Positions 1 through 7,341 of a stretch of DNA of 64,000 nt are shown piece by piece (the stretch's first letter is position 1; each line of letters opens with the position of its first letter). The notes below the pieces were generated by a model that was not told where the DNA came from, made no database searches, and saw only the letters and a list, made by a program, of their open reading frames with translations. The position numbers were made by a program, and so were the translations under genes. The DNA is taken from contig JAFRHO010000009.1 in assembly GCA_017433245.1 (NCBI GenBank), positions 1 through 64,000 on the forward strand. Direction: 5' to 3'. Source of the DNA: Candidatus Saccharimonadota bacterium. GTDB lineage: Bacteria > Patescibacteriota > Saccharimonadia > Saccharimonadales > Saccharimonadaceae.

Positions 1-297
1 ACGTCGTGAGACAGTTCGGTTTATATCCGGCATGATCGTTAGGAATCTTGAGGAGATCTGTCTCTAGTACGAGAGGACCGAGATGGACGCATCTCTAGTG
101 TACCGGTTGTGGTCACCTACTGCATCGCCGGGTAGCTATGTGCGGAAGAGATAAGCGCTGAAAGCATATTAAGCGCGAAGCCCACTCCAAGATTAGGATT
201 CCCAAGGAGACTCCTAATAGATGATTAGGTTGATAGGCTATAAGTGGAAGTATGGCAACATATGGAGCTGAGTAGTACTAATAGGTCCATCGCCTTT
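1..297 (+). rRNA. 23S ribosomal RNA, 3' end (partial)
   Basis: The window opens inside domain VI of 23S rRNA. The sarcin-ricin loop core (AGTACGAGAGGACC) lies near 68-81, followed by the conserved 3' region ending in the GTACTAATAGG block near 272-282. The 5' part lies upstream of the window. The exact 3' end is estimated; it falls before the spacer that starts near 300. The next gene is 5S rRNA on the same strand, as in an ordinary rRNA operon. Confidence 0.95.
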
Positions 298-302
298 TTA
301 TG

Positions 303-456
303 TTCTATGTTTTCGTCGTAACTTTGGTTTCAGCGGAAACATAGAAAGACTTAGCTAGCAATCGGTGTTTGAATTTTTAAAAAACACCGTGACGCTTTAA
401 AACTTTATCTCACCTTATGGACATCAATAGTAATAATTAGCGTCATTAATTATTAC
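303..456 (+). other. 23S-5S spacer with processing stems
   Basis: The spacer contains three inverted repeats and no gene. A 10-bp stem pairs TTCTATGTTT (from about 304) with AAACATAGAA (ending about 346). A second pairs CGGTGTTT with AAACACCG at about 363-392. A third pairs 430-439 with 447-456, ending two bases before 5S. Such stems are typical RNase III-type processing sites of pre-rRNA; that role is inferred from position and structure only. Confidence 0.55.
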
Positions 457-457
457 G

Positions 458-566
458 ATTTGGTGCCCATAGCGCCAGGGAAATACCTGTTATCATTCCG
501 AACACAGAAGTCAAGCCTGGTCGCGCCGATTATACTGCTATGCGGGAAACTAGGAAGGTGCCAAAT
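458..566 (+). rRNA. 5S ribosomal RNA
   Basis: About 109 nt. The terminal helix pairs TTTGGTGCC (459-467) with GGTGCCAAA (557-565), allowing GU pairs. The internal loop-B region CCGAACACAGAAG, near 499-511, is the highly conserved 5S signature. It lies directly downstream of 23S rRNA and is followed by an intrinsic terminator. Confidence 0.93.
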
Positions 567-569
567 TAT

Positions 570-602
570 AAAAAATCACTCGGTATTCCGGGTGATTTTT
601 TC
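570..602 (+). terminator. rRNA operon terminator
   Basis: A hairpin with arms AAAAATCAC and GTGATTTTT (571-599) plus an inner CGG/CCG pair runs into a T-rich tract just after 5S rRNA. Confidence 0.8.
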
Positions 603-605
603 TGC

Positions 606-637
606 TTTAAAATACCCCGCTTGGTGGAGCGGGGTAT
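606..637 (-). terminator. Terminator of ahcY
   Basis: A nine-base-pair stem (ATACCCCGC at 612-620 with its complement at 629-637) is followed on the minus strand by a short U-rich stretch, 25 bases past the ahcY stop codon. Confidence 0.7.
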
Positions 638-661
638 CCGGGGGTGGAGGTTCTTATAATC

Positions 662-1903
662 TTAGTCTTTTAGACCAAGATATTTACGTTGACTAGCGGT
701 TAACTGATCGATGTCGACATCCATAGTCTGAAGTTTTAGACGAGCAACCTTCTGGTCGATGGAATTTGGTACATTGTGTAATCTATTTGCAAGTTTACCG
801 CGGTGTTCAGCGAGATAGCACAGGCTGAGCGTTTGTAGAGCGAAGCTAGTGTCCATGATTTCGGCTGGATGGCCATTGCCGGCGGCGAGATTAACTAATC
901 TACCTTCGGCCAGGACATTAAGCACTTTGTCGGGCGCGAGCCGGTATCCTACGATGCTTTCGCGACGTTCACGAATATCGGTTGCCATTTCAGCGAGATC
1001 TTTAAGGTTTATTTCGACATCGAAATGTCCGGAGTTGCACAGAATTGCGTTGTGTTTCATCAGTGGAAAGTGTTTTCGCGTGATGACATCTTTGCAGCCG
1101 GTGGCAGTGACGAAAATGTCACCAAGTTGTGCAGCCTCAAGCATAGTCATAACTTCGAAGCCTTCTAATTTGGCCTCGATGGCTTTAACTGGATCTACTT
1201 CGGTGACGATGACCTGAGCTCCCATGCCGCGCATACGTTTGGCAATGCCTCTGCCACAGAAACCATAGCCTGCTACGACTACAGTTTTACTGGCGATAAC
1301 GCTATTGGTGACACTCATTATAGCATTAATGGTGGATTGTCCGGTACCATAAACATTGTCATATAAGTGTTTACATTTAGCATCATTGACATTGATCATG
1401 GGGAACGGTAATTCTCCGATTTTCTCGTATGCTCTTAAGCGAGTGATGCCGGTAGTGGTTTCTTCGCAGCCACCAATGACTGGCCATTTATGACAGTCTG
1501 GTAGATTACAATAGGCTTCAAATAGGTCCCCACCATCATCGATGATGAGATCTGGCTCTCGGTTGAGTACATCGAGTAGGTTCTCTTTGTACTCTTCGGG
1601 GGTAGCGCCATGTTTGGCAAAAACATCGACACCCATGGATTGAAGTCCGGCGGCAACATCGTCTTGTGTGGACAAGGGGTTACAGCCGGTAGCATAAACG
1701 CGAGCGCCCATATCTTTAAGAAGTAGAGCAAGGCGGGCGGTTTTGGCTTCCATATGGATAGACATGCCGACGCTGAGACCGGAGAGCGAGGTAATTCCGA
1801 ATTTGAATCTATCTTCGAGTAGTTTAAGAACGCCCATGTGGTCATAAGCCCACAGGATTTTCTTCATGCCCTGATCGGCAAGGGAAAAGTCTTTAACTGG
1901 CAT
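662..1903 (-). CDS. ahcY: Adenosylhomocysteinase
   Basis: 413 residues. Reversibly hydrolyses S-adenosylhomocysteine to adenosine and homocysteine, removing the inhibitory product of SAM-dependent methylation; cytosolic and NAD-dependent. The NAD-binding Rossmann motif GYGFCG is at residues 212-217, after the EETTTG substrate segment near 147-152. The segment NDAKCKHLYDNVYGTGQS (173-190) carries the conserved Lys and Asp of the active site. The C-terminus lacks the KPDHYRY tail of long eukaryotic-type enzymes and resembles the shorter archaeal/Thermotoga type. The start is supported by GGAGGTG just upstream. It lies downstream of nusA, but a terminator separates the two genes. No other gene of the methyl cycle is visible nearby. 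Confidence 0.93.
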   Translation of the reverse strand: MPVKDFSLADQGMKKILWAYDHMGVLKLLEDRFKFGITSLSGLSVGMSIHMEAKTARLALLLKDMGARVYATGCNPLSTQDDVAAGLQSMGVDVFAKHGATPEEYKENLLDVLNREPDLIIDDGGDLFEAYCNLPDCHKWPVIGGCEETTTGITRLRAYEKIGELPFPMINVNDAKCKHLYDNVYGTGQSTINAIMSVTNSVIASKTVVVAGYGFCGRGIAKRMRGMGAQVIVTEVDPVKAIEAKLEGFEVMTMLEAAQLGDIFVTATGCKDVITRKHFPLMKHNAILCNSGHFDVEINLKDLAEMATDIRERRESIVGYRLAPDKVLNVLAEGRLVNLAAGNGHPAEIMDTSFALQTLSLCYLAEHRGKLANRLHNVPNSIDQKVARLKLQTMDVDIDQLTASQRKYLGLKD

Positions 1904-1972
1904 ATTACACCTCCTAAAAATAAAAGAACTAAGATAATAAGAATCTCCTTTTTATATTATAACATAAAATTA

Positions 1973-2012
1973 CAAAAAAGAAAAGGTGTTGTAAATTTTA
2001 CAACACCTTTTC
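1973..2012 (-). terminator. Terminator of nusA
   Basis: A long perfect AT-rich inverted repeat (1981-1995 against 1997-2011) is followed on the minus strand by TTTTCTTTTTTG. It lies between the nusA stop and the ahcY start. Confidence 0.8.
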
Positions 2013-2035
2013 TTAGGTTTTAGAAATGGAGTGGA

Positions 2036-3148
2036 TTACTCCTCTTCACTGGTTTCTTCAATAGCAGAGAGGAGAGAATCCTCGACGTTTTGTTTCTTTT
2101 TCTTCTTGGTCGGGGTTTGGAGAACAATGTCGATATCATAGCCAGTAAGTTTGCTGGCGAGACGGACGTTCTGGCCCTGTTTACCGATAGCGATGGATTG
2201 CTGGTCCTCGGAAACGTGAACCTTGGCTTTCTTGCCATCGATGTCGACCTTCATGATTTCAGCAGGACTGAGGGCTTCACGAATATACTCGGAAGCGTTA
2301 TCGCTCCAGTTGATGACGTCGATTTTCTCGCGGTCGCCGATTTCGTTCATGACGGCTTGGACGCGGATGCCACGACCGCCGACGAAGGTACCGACTGGAT
2401 CGATGCCGGGAACGGTGGAAGTGACGGCGATTTTGGTGCGGCGGCCGGCTTCGCGGGCGATGCCTTTGATTTCGACGGTGCCGTTAGTGACTTCAGGAAC
2501 TTCTTGTTTGAAGAGAGCCTCGATGAATTCGGCGCTGCCGCGGGATAAGATAAGATTAGAACCGCGTTCGTTGCGCTCGATTTTCTTAATCAGAACCTTG
2601 ATGCGGTTACCAACGGTGTAGTATTCGCCGTCGATTTGCTCGCTTCGGGGCATAATACCATTGGCGCGACCGAGGTCGACGCGGACGAGCCTCTGCTCGA
2701 CGCGAGCGACAGTACCGACAACGATGGTGCCGATCTTATCTTCAAAGGCCGAGAGGACGGCATCGCTTTCGGCTTCGCGAAGTCGTTGAATGACGACTTG
2801 CTTAGCGGTCTGAGCGGCGACGCGGCCGAAACTCTTGACGGTGTGTTTTTCTTCAATTTGGTCGCCGACTTTGGACTTCTTGTCTTTGACCTCATCGAGC
2901 GGGATTTCGGTCGAAGGGTTGTAGGCGATGCCTTCCTCGACGACTTCGCGAGTCACGAAGACATCGGCTTCGCCGGTCTTGGTGTTGAGGGCGGCGCGGA
3001 CGTTCATGTCGCGGTCGCCGTTGTCTTTGCGCCAAGCGGCGGCGATGGCCTGTTCGATGACGTCTAAGACTGTCTCTTTGGGGAGACCTTTTTCTTCGGC
3101 AATGATGTCAACCATGGCGGACATTTGTTTCAAATTTAGATTTTCCAT
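2036..3148 (-). CDS. nusA: Transcription termination/antitermination factor NusA
   Basis: Chosen start MENLNLKQM gives 370 residues; a longer reading frame exists but AAAGGAAAGG lies just before this ATG. NusA binds RNA polymerase and nascent RNA, promoting pausing and hairpin-dependent termination. Visible domains in order are the N-terminal polymerase-binding domain (about 1-120), an S1 domain (GTIVVGTVARVEQRLVRVDL, roughly 125-195) and tandem KH domains (roughly 200-345, including GGRGIRVQ and IGKQGQNVRLA). The C-terminal acidic repeats of E. coli NusA are absent, as in many bacteria. The gene has its own promoter and a short leader containing a terminator-like hairpin, which suggests feedback control by NusA itself (inference). 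Confidence 0.93.
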   Translation of the reverse strand: MENLNLKQMSAMVDIIAEEKGLPKETVLDVIEQAIAAAWRKDNGDRDMNVRAALNTKTGEADVFVTREVVEEGIAYNPSTEIPLDEVKDKKSKVGDQIEEKHTVKSFGRVAAQTAKQVVIQRLREAESDAVLSAFEDKIGTIVVGTVARVEQRLVRVDLGRANGIMPRSEQIDGEYYTVGNRIKVLIKKIERNERGSNLILSRGSAEFIEALFKQEVPEVTNGTVEIKGIAREAGRRTKIAVTSTVPGIDPVGTFVGGRGIRVQAVMNEIGDREKIDVINWSDNASEYIREALSPAEIMKVDIDGKKAKVHVSEDQQSIAIGKQGQNVRLASKLTGYDIDIVLQTPTKKKKKQNVEDSLLSAIEETSEEE

Positions 3149-3164
3149 TGAATTCCTTTCCTTT

Positions 3165-3193
3165 AAAAAACCGGCTCTATCGCAAGAGTCGGT
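3165..3193 (-). terminator. Terminator-like hairpin in the nusA leader
   Basis: On the minus strand an ACCGACTCT arm pairs with AGAGCCGGT (3170-3193, one GU pair) and is followed at once by TTTTTT. It lies about 10 bases after the predicted transcription start and just before the nusA ribosome binding site. It could be an attenuator, or the terminator of the upstream toxin-antitoxin operon. Confidence 0.65.
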
Positions 3194-3210
3194 CAAATCT
3201 GTATGGTTAT

Positions 3211-3238
3211 ATTATAGCAAATAATGGTAAAAATGCAA
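3211..3238 (-). promoter_or_regulatory. nusA promoter
   Basis: Minus-strand -35 TTGCAT (3233-3238) and -10 TATAAT (3211-3216) are separated by 16 bases. Transcription would start near 3204. Confidence 0.65.
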
Positions 3239-3268
3239 GGCTTGAACTCCTTGATGAACCATTTGGTT

Positions 3269-3548
3269 TTAGAATAGGTCGCTATGGCTTCCGGTTCTTG
3301 CCAAGAATAAAGTTAGCACATCATTATCTACACGATATACTAGTAACCAATCGGGTTCTATATGGCACTCACGTAATCCTTTGTAATATTTGGAAGTAGT
3401 TAGAGCATGGTCGCGATACTTAAATGGTAGTTTTTGTTCTTCTGCAAGCATTAGTACTACTTTGTCTAGTTTGCTCATCTTAAGCCCACGTTTTTTTAGC
3501 CTTCTCGAGATCCTCACGAAATTGACGGCTGAAGCGGACTTTAAGCAT
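3269..3548 (-). pseudogene. YafQ-family mRNA-interferase toxin, frameshifted at an A7 run
   Basis: The natural start ATG (3546-3548) overlaps the antitoxin stop by eight bases. From it the frame reads MLKVRFSRQFREDLEKAKK and then stops soon after a run of seven A residues (T7 on the plus strand near 3491-3497). Removing one A restores a 92-residue YafQ-type toxin, the usual length of the family. In that reading His47, His62, Asp66 and His88 fall at positions matching the catalytic residues of E. coli YafQ. YafQ toxins cleave mRNA on the ribosome. The conserved remainder suggests recent inactivation, a sequencing error in the homopolymer, or expression through transcriptional slippage. Confidence 0.75.
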
Positions 3549-3813
3549 GCAGTGCCTCCAAGATCTCTTCCTTGGTGTTGTATGGTCCTTCGGTCAGTTC
3601 GGGATGATGATAGATTTCATCAATCGCTGCCATGGTTTCTTTGTTGGGCTGTTCGTTTAATGAGACATCAAAAGGGATGCTTTTTGTGCGAGCCGCTTTA
3701 ATCAAAAAAATGTTTAGCGCTGTGCTAAGGTCGATACCTAAATCGGCAAAGACTTTCTTGGCGGTGGCTTTAGTTTTACTATTGGTTCTAAATGTAATTG
3801 CTGTATCGTACAT
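3541..3813 (-). CDS. RelB/DinJ-family antitoxin
   Basis: 90 residues. The N-terminal segment (about 5-45: ITFRTNSKTKATAKKVFADL, then GIDLSTALNIFLI) is the ribbon-helix-helix DNA-binding domain of RelB/DinJ antitoxins. The acidic C-terminus (HHPELTEGPYNTKEEILEALHA) would bind and block the partner toxin encoded immediately downstream. The start is supported by AAGGAG a few bases before ATG. Family members repress their own operon by binding operators at the promoter. The intact antitoxin beside a broken toxin is a common stage of decay, or the toxin may still be made by slippage. Confidence 0.85.
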   Translation of the reverse strand: MYDTAITFRTNSKTKATAKKVFADLGIDLSTALNIFLIKAARTKSIPFDVSLNEQPNKETMAAIDEIYHHPELTEGPYNTKEEILEALHA

Positions 3814-3830
3814 AATATCTCCTTACAATA

Positions 3831-3859
3831 ATTATATTACATTATTTGTACATTTGCAA
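3831..3859 (-). promoter_or_regulatory. Toxin-antitoxin promoter and possible operator
   Basis: Minus-strand -35 TTGCAA (3854-3859), 17-base spacer, -10 TATAAT (3831-3836). A palindrome TGTACA (3847-3852) sits between the two boxes, a plausible antitoxin-binding operator. Confidence 0.6.
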
Positions 3860-3952
3860 TATGTATTATAATACAAACCAAGATACGCCTTTTTCTCGCA
3901 ACAATCTAATACGGCATTATCACGTAATAACAACACAGGATTGAAAGTTGGG

Positions 3953-3980
3953 TTGACAAAAATTCCGGGTGCTTTATAAT
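3953..3980 (+). promoter_or_regulatory. Promoter of the DGR1 target gene (leaderless)
   Basis: -35 TTGACA (3953-3958), 16-base spacer, -10 TATAAT (3975-3980). The ATG at 3988 is where transcription should begin, so no ribosome binding site is available. The DGR2 target promoter has the same spacing (see 42647). Confidence 0.75.
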
Positions 3981-3987
3981 AGTAAGC

Positions 3988-5634
3988 ATGAGTAGGATGA
4001 GATTATACACAACAAGTTTGATATTAACTTTAACTTTATTGAGTAGTGGGATACTAGCATCTAGTATGGCATCTGCGGATGATGACACTAATGTGGTGGA
4101 CCAGATTAATATTACGGTACCGGTGGCATGTACACTATCTGGGACTGGGATGAGTTCGCATAATGCTACCATTAATAATGGTCAGTATAACTCTGCTATC
4201 GGTGAGACTGCACTTAAAGCCTTCTGCAATGACAATAATGGCTTTGCTATCTATGCAATTGGCTATACTGATGATACGGATGGGAAAAATGTACTTACTA
4301 ATTCCACGCTTGGTTCTACTTATGACATCGTCACTGGCACTGCAACAAGTGGTAATACTAGTAATTGGGCGATGAAGTTGAGCGTAGTTACAAGTCCTAC
4401 TCCAACGTATCCAATCATTATAGCAGGTAGTACTGACGATACCGAGAAGGAACAAGGTGACCCTGACTTCACTACCTTCCAGGAAGTGCCAGACGATTAT
4501 GAGAAAGTGGCATACAGAACTGCTGGAACTGACATTGGTACAGGTGCAGAAGGAACTACACTGAAGACTACCTATCAAGCCTACATCAACACTACTCAAC
4601 CGGCTGGGACATATACGGGACAAGTCAAATACACACTAGTACATCCATACAGCGCAGCGGCTCCAGTGGCTTGTAAGCCCAATGGCACCACGATTTCTAC
4701 AATTGCTTGTATGCAGGACGTAACTTCATCTAATAAATCTACCATCCTCACTTCTATGACGGAAGATCAACAGTATACTCTGGTAGACAAGCGTGACGGT
4801 AAGACTTACACGGTATCAAAACTCAAAGACGGTAATATCTGGATGACGCAGAACTTAGACTTAGACTTAGATTCAAGTAAGACCTATACTAATGAAGACA
4901 CTGACCTAGGTTGGAACGGTACGAGTTATAGCACTGCTAGTTGGACGCCAGAAAGAAGTACTTATACTACCGGGACTACGACTTGGGGATTATATAATTC
5001 CACGACAGGCAATCATGATGGACAAACCCACCCAGAGTCGTATGACCCGGGAGACTTGTACTGGAATGGTACGCTAAGTGATTATAGTGATTGGAATGCC
5101 TATTTTGGCAGTTGTACCTATAATAGTACAACTTGGCTATATGAAAACTGTGACGAATCATTGAACCCAATTGGCACATATACTACAGTATCTGGTACTC
5201 CAACCCCACAATACCACCTAGGTAACTTCTACAACTGGACTGCAGCGGTGGCATTAAATGATAGTAGCACTTATACTACTCAGTACCAAGACCTGAATCA
5301 ATCAATCTGTCCGGTAGGCTGGACTCTACCTAAGAGTGGTAACAATACAAGTTCTGGTTCCTTCCAATATATGTTTGAACAATATGGTTGGGATAGTAAT
5401 TCTTATGAGTTAGGTGGTGGTTATACTGCTTACCAAACCCCGATGTATCTTAGTCTTGGTGGCTGCTGGTACGGTTCGCTGACCGGCGTGGGCTACGACG
5501 GCGACTTCTGGTCGCCGGTGGTCGGCAATGCTAACGGCGCGTACGGCGCCTACGACTACTCAGACGGCGGCGTCGGCCCAGACGGCGGCGGCGATCGCTA
5601 CGGCGGTATAGCGGTGCGTTGTATAGCGCGGTAG
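3988..5634 (+). CDS. DGR1 target: secreted FISUMP-domain protein with C-terminal variable repeat
   Basis: 548 residues. Residues 1-31 form a Sec signal peptide (hydrophobic TSLILTLTLLSSGILA). Residues about 35-225 form a domain shared with the proteins at 22750 and 42682 (ending KYTLVHP). Residues about 235-548 form a FISUMP (Fibrobacter succinogenes major paralogous) domain, a C-type-lectin-like fold, with hallmarks DGNIWMTQNL, GNFYNWTAAV and ICPVGWTLPKSG. The last 59 residues (490-548) are encoded by the variable repeat and differ from the template at 19 codons, now mostly Gly, Tyr and Asp. The protein is expected to be secreted or surface-exposed, with a ligand-binding face that the retroelement rewrites. 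No C-terminal wall-sorting signal is present. The ligand is unknown. Confidence 0.9.
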   Translation: MSRMRLYTTSLILTLTLLSSGILASSMASADDDTNVVDQINITVPVACTLSGTGMSSHNATINNGQYNSAIGETALKAFCNDNNGFAIYAIGYTDDTDGKNVLTNSTLGSTYDIVTGTATSGNTSNWAMKLSVVTSPTPTYPIIIAGSTDDTEKEQGDPDFTTFQEVPDDYEKVAYRTAGTDIGTGAEGTTLKTTYQAYINTTQPAGTYTGQVKYTLVHPYSAAAPVACKPNGTTISTIACMQDVTSSNKSTILTSMTEDQQYTLVDKRDGKTYTVSKLKDGNIWMTQNLDLDLDSSKTYTNEDTDLGWNGTSYSTASWTPERSTYTTGTTTWGLYNSTTGNHDGQTHPESYDPGDLYWNGTLSDYSDWNAYFGSCTYNSTTWLYENCDESLNPIGTYTTVSGTPTPQYHLGNFYNWTAAVALNDSSTYTTQYQDLNQSICPVGWTLPKSGNNTSSGSFQYMFEQYGWDSNSYELGGGYTAYQTPMYLSLGGCWYGSLTGVGYDGDFWSPVVGNANGAYGAYDYSDGGVGPDGGGDRYGGIAVRCIAR

Positions 5635-5669
5635 TAGGGCGTTTCGGTTTGCCTTGCTTCCCGCCTTTC
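5455..5669 (+). repeat. Variable repeat VR1 of DGR1
   Basis: 215 bases at the 3' end of the target gene and just beyond its stop codon, aligned without gaps to TR1 at a constant offset of 503. All 31 differences are at positions where TR1 has A; every T, G and C of TR1 is retained. Within the coding part, 18 of 20 AAY codons and one GAC codon are altered (29 substitutions: about 23 A-to-G, 5 A-to-T, 1 A-to-C). The block about 5605-5645 is identical to the template, including six A residues, and is the likely initiation-of-mutagenic-homing (IMH) segment. Confidence 0.93.
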
Positions 5670-5750
5670 CGAAATCCAAAGAAATGGGCTTGATAAGATC
5701 GAAACGTGATAATGTTTTGAAAAACATGATTGGTTGGTTGGGCTGGAAAT

Positions 5751-5758
5751 GTTATAAT
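5751..5758 (+). promoter_or_regulatory. Extended -10 promoter for the TR1 RNA
   Basis: TG-T-TATAAT, with the TG at 5750-5751 and TATAAT at 5753-5758. A weak TTGGTT lies about 17 bases upstream. It lies between VR1 and TR1 and would start a dedicated template RNA near 5765. Confidence 0.55.
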
Positions 5759-5764
5759 GAGATT

Positions 5765-6175
5765 GCGGTAGGCCGCGTAGATGAATGTTGGATCCGGAGT
5801 AAGGTCCATTCCGACATTGGTTCTATAAAATGGAAAGGCAAAGAACCCACCTGGTAGTTTCCGGGTATTGTACTGTGCTGCCTTATGCCCCAAGGGGCGT
5901 AATGGAGATTAAGTGGTTCTTCAAATATACTGTCTTTGTGATTTCTCGAGATTGTATCTTGGTGGCAACTGGTACGGTTCGCTGAACAACGTGGGCAACA
6001 ACGGCAACTTCTGGTCGCCGGTGGTCAACAATGCTAACAACGCGTACAACGCCAACGACAACTCAGACGGCAACGTCAACCCAGACAACAACGACAATCG
6101 CAACAACGGTATAGCGGTGCGTTGTATAGCGCGGTAGTAGGGCGTTTCAGTTTGCCTTGCTTCCCGACTTTCTAA
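5765..6175 (+). ncRNA. Predicted DGR1 template RNA
   Basis: Non-coding segment from the extended -10 promoter through TR1. About 190 bases precede TR1 and contain foldable stems: GCGG/CCGC near 5765-5776, AATGTTGG pairing with CCGACATT near 5784-5819, and a GC-rich hairpin around 5883-5902. In studied DGRs the RNA containing TR plus flanking structured sequence is the substrate and primer source for the reverse transcriptase. The 3' end is not defined; no clear plus-strand terminator was seen. Apart from TR1, the 5670-6202 interval holds no gene. Confidence 0.6.
5958..6172 (+). repeat. Template repeat TR1 of DGR1
   Basis: 215 bases matching VR1. It is packed with 20 AAC/AAT codons in the target's frame, which gives an Asn-rich virtual translation. 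A residues at the first two codon positions are the mutable sites; the third base C or T is held, so stop codons cannot arise from AAY. The copy extends past the target's stop codon. TR1 and VR1 differ at two further A positions beyond the stop (6149 and 6167). Confidence 0.93.
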
Positions 6176-6202
6176 TGTAATAACTAAGCGGCCTACTTAA
6201 AA

Positions 6203-7321
6203 TTATTTCGGTTTATTCTTAGGGTATTGATATTTCCAACCAAGCCCGTCATAGATTTTCTTGCCGAGTTTGTGGCTGTCGTAATTCGCTAGATGCCCGT
6301 CGTATGAACTAATAGATTCGATTTTACCTTGACCTGTAGTAGCGAGAAGATAGGCTGACACGGCATAGTTGTGGGCGATGCGTGCACCTGGTAGAATATG
6401 ATCCCAATAAACTTTGGCACCGAGGAAGTCTACACCGTCTTTGGCTGGTATTTCAAACTGTTTCTTGGGGTGAATAGTAAGTCCGAGTTTTTGGACGAAT
6501 AGGGTAACTTTATCAAGGTCATGGAGGAGTTGTGGAAGTTTTGTGGTGGGGATGACGATGAAAAAATCATCGACGTAGCGACCGTAGTTTTTATATCCAA
6601 GGGCAATAGTAATGAATCGATCTAATTGATCTAGATAGATATTAGATAATAGTTGAGAGGTGAGATTGCCGATGACGATACCGCGTCCTTCTGGTTGATG
6701 AAAAAGACTTTTGTCGGCGGGTAATTCATCCCAGTCGCTACGCTTGCCACGAATTCTGATATTGTGGGTAGGATGGTCAAAGATGATTTCACGCCATAAA
6801 TACTTAAGAGTGCGATACAAGGTTCCTCCTTCTGGGAATTGACGATTCAGTCCCCACAGAACGCGTTGATAGAGTTTATCGTGGTTCAGGCTCATGAAGT
6901 ATCCGCGTAAGTCACGTTTGACAATAATGGTATCTATGGTGCCATTTGCGGAGACGCGGCGGATTTTGCGTTGAAGGTCTTTGATGCCATATAAAGTACC
7001 TTTACCTTTGCGGCAGGAGTAAGCGGAATTGATGAGTCGTGGCTCCCACCAAGCGTTGGTGTGTTTAAAGAGAAAATGGTGTACGATGCGGTCGACAAAT
7101 GGTGCCGCAAAGACTTCTCTGACAACGGGGTCGTGAATAATGAAAGCGACGCCGCGACTAGGGTGATATCGGTGCGCTATGATAGCGTCGCGTAGACGGA
7201 AGATGTTTTCTAGGTCGTTGATTTCGAAACGATGCTCGTCTTCGGTTGTGCGTTTGCCGCCGACACGGGCTTTATAGTAGGCTTCTAGGAGTTCTTGATA
7301 TAAATAGTCGTGAAAAATCAT
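6203..7321 (-). CDS. DGR1 reverse transcriptase
   Basis: 372 residues. Makes adenine-mutagenised cDNA from the TR RNA for transfer into VR1. The catalytic site is visible as Asp137 (KRDLRGYF) and YVDD at 249-252. The motif-4 block IGNLTSQ (217-223), with SQ, is the signature separating DGR reverse transcriptases from group II intron and retroviral enzymes. There is no maturase or endonuclease domain. It is encoded 20 bases downstream of the accessory gene with its own AGAAAGGAAACGAG ribosome binding site, so the two form an operon. The gene runs tail-to-tail toward TR1, which lies just beyond its stop. Confidence 0.95.
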   Translation of the reverse strand: MIFHDYLYQELLEAYYKARVGGKRTTEDEHRFEINDLENIFRLRDAIIAHRYHPSRGVAFIIHDPVVREVFAAPFVDRIVHHFLFKHTNAWWEPRLINSAYSCRKGKGTLYGIKDLQRKIRRVSANGTIDTIIVKRDLRGYFMSLNHDKLYQRVLWGLNRQFPEGGTLYRTLKYLWREIIFDHPTHNIRIRGKRSDWDELPADKSLFHQPEGRGIVIGNLTSQLLSNIYLDQLDRFITIALGYKNYGRYVDDFFIVIPTTKLPQLLHDLDKVTLFVQKLGLTIHPKKQFEIPAKDGVDFLGAKVYWDHILPGARIAHNYAVSAYLLATTGQGKIESISSYDGHLANYDSHKLGKKIYDGLGWKYQYPKNKPK

Positions 7322-7341
7322 ACTCGTTTCCTTTCTGGTGG

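Noticed and set aside
460-696. 78-residue open frame over 5S rRNA
   Set aside because: It lies across the 5S rRNA and its terminator; no ribosome binding site and no protein features.
5913-6137. 74-residue open frame ending in TR1
   Set aside because: It is open only because TR1 copies the target's reading frame; it has no start signal and is part of the template RNA.
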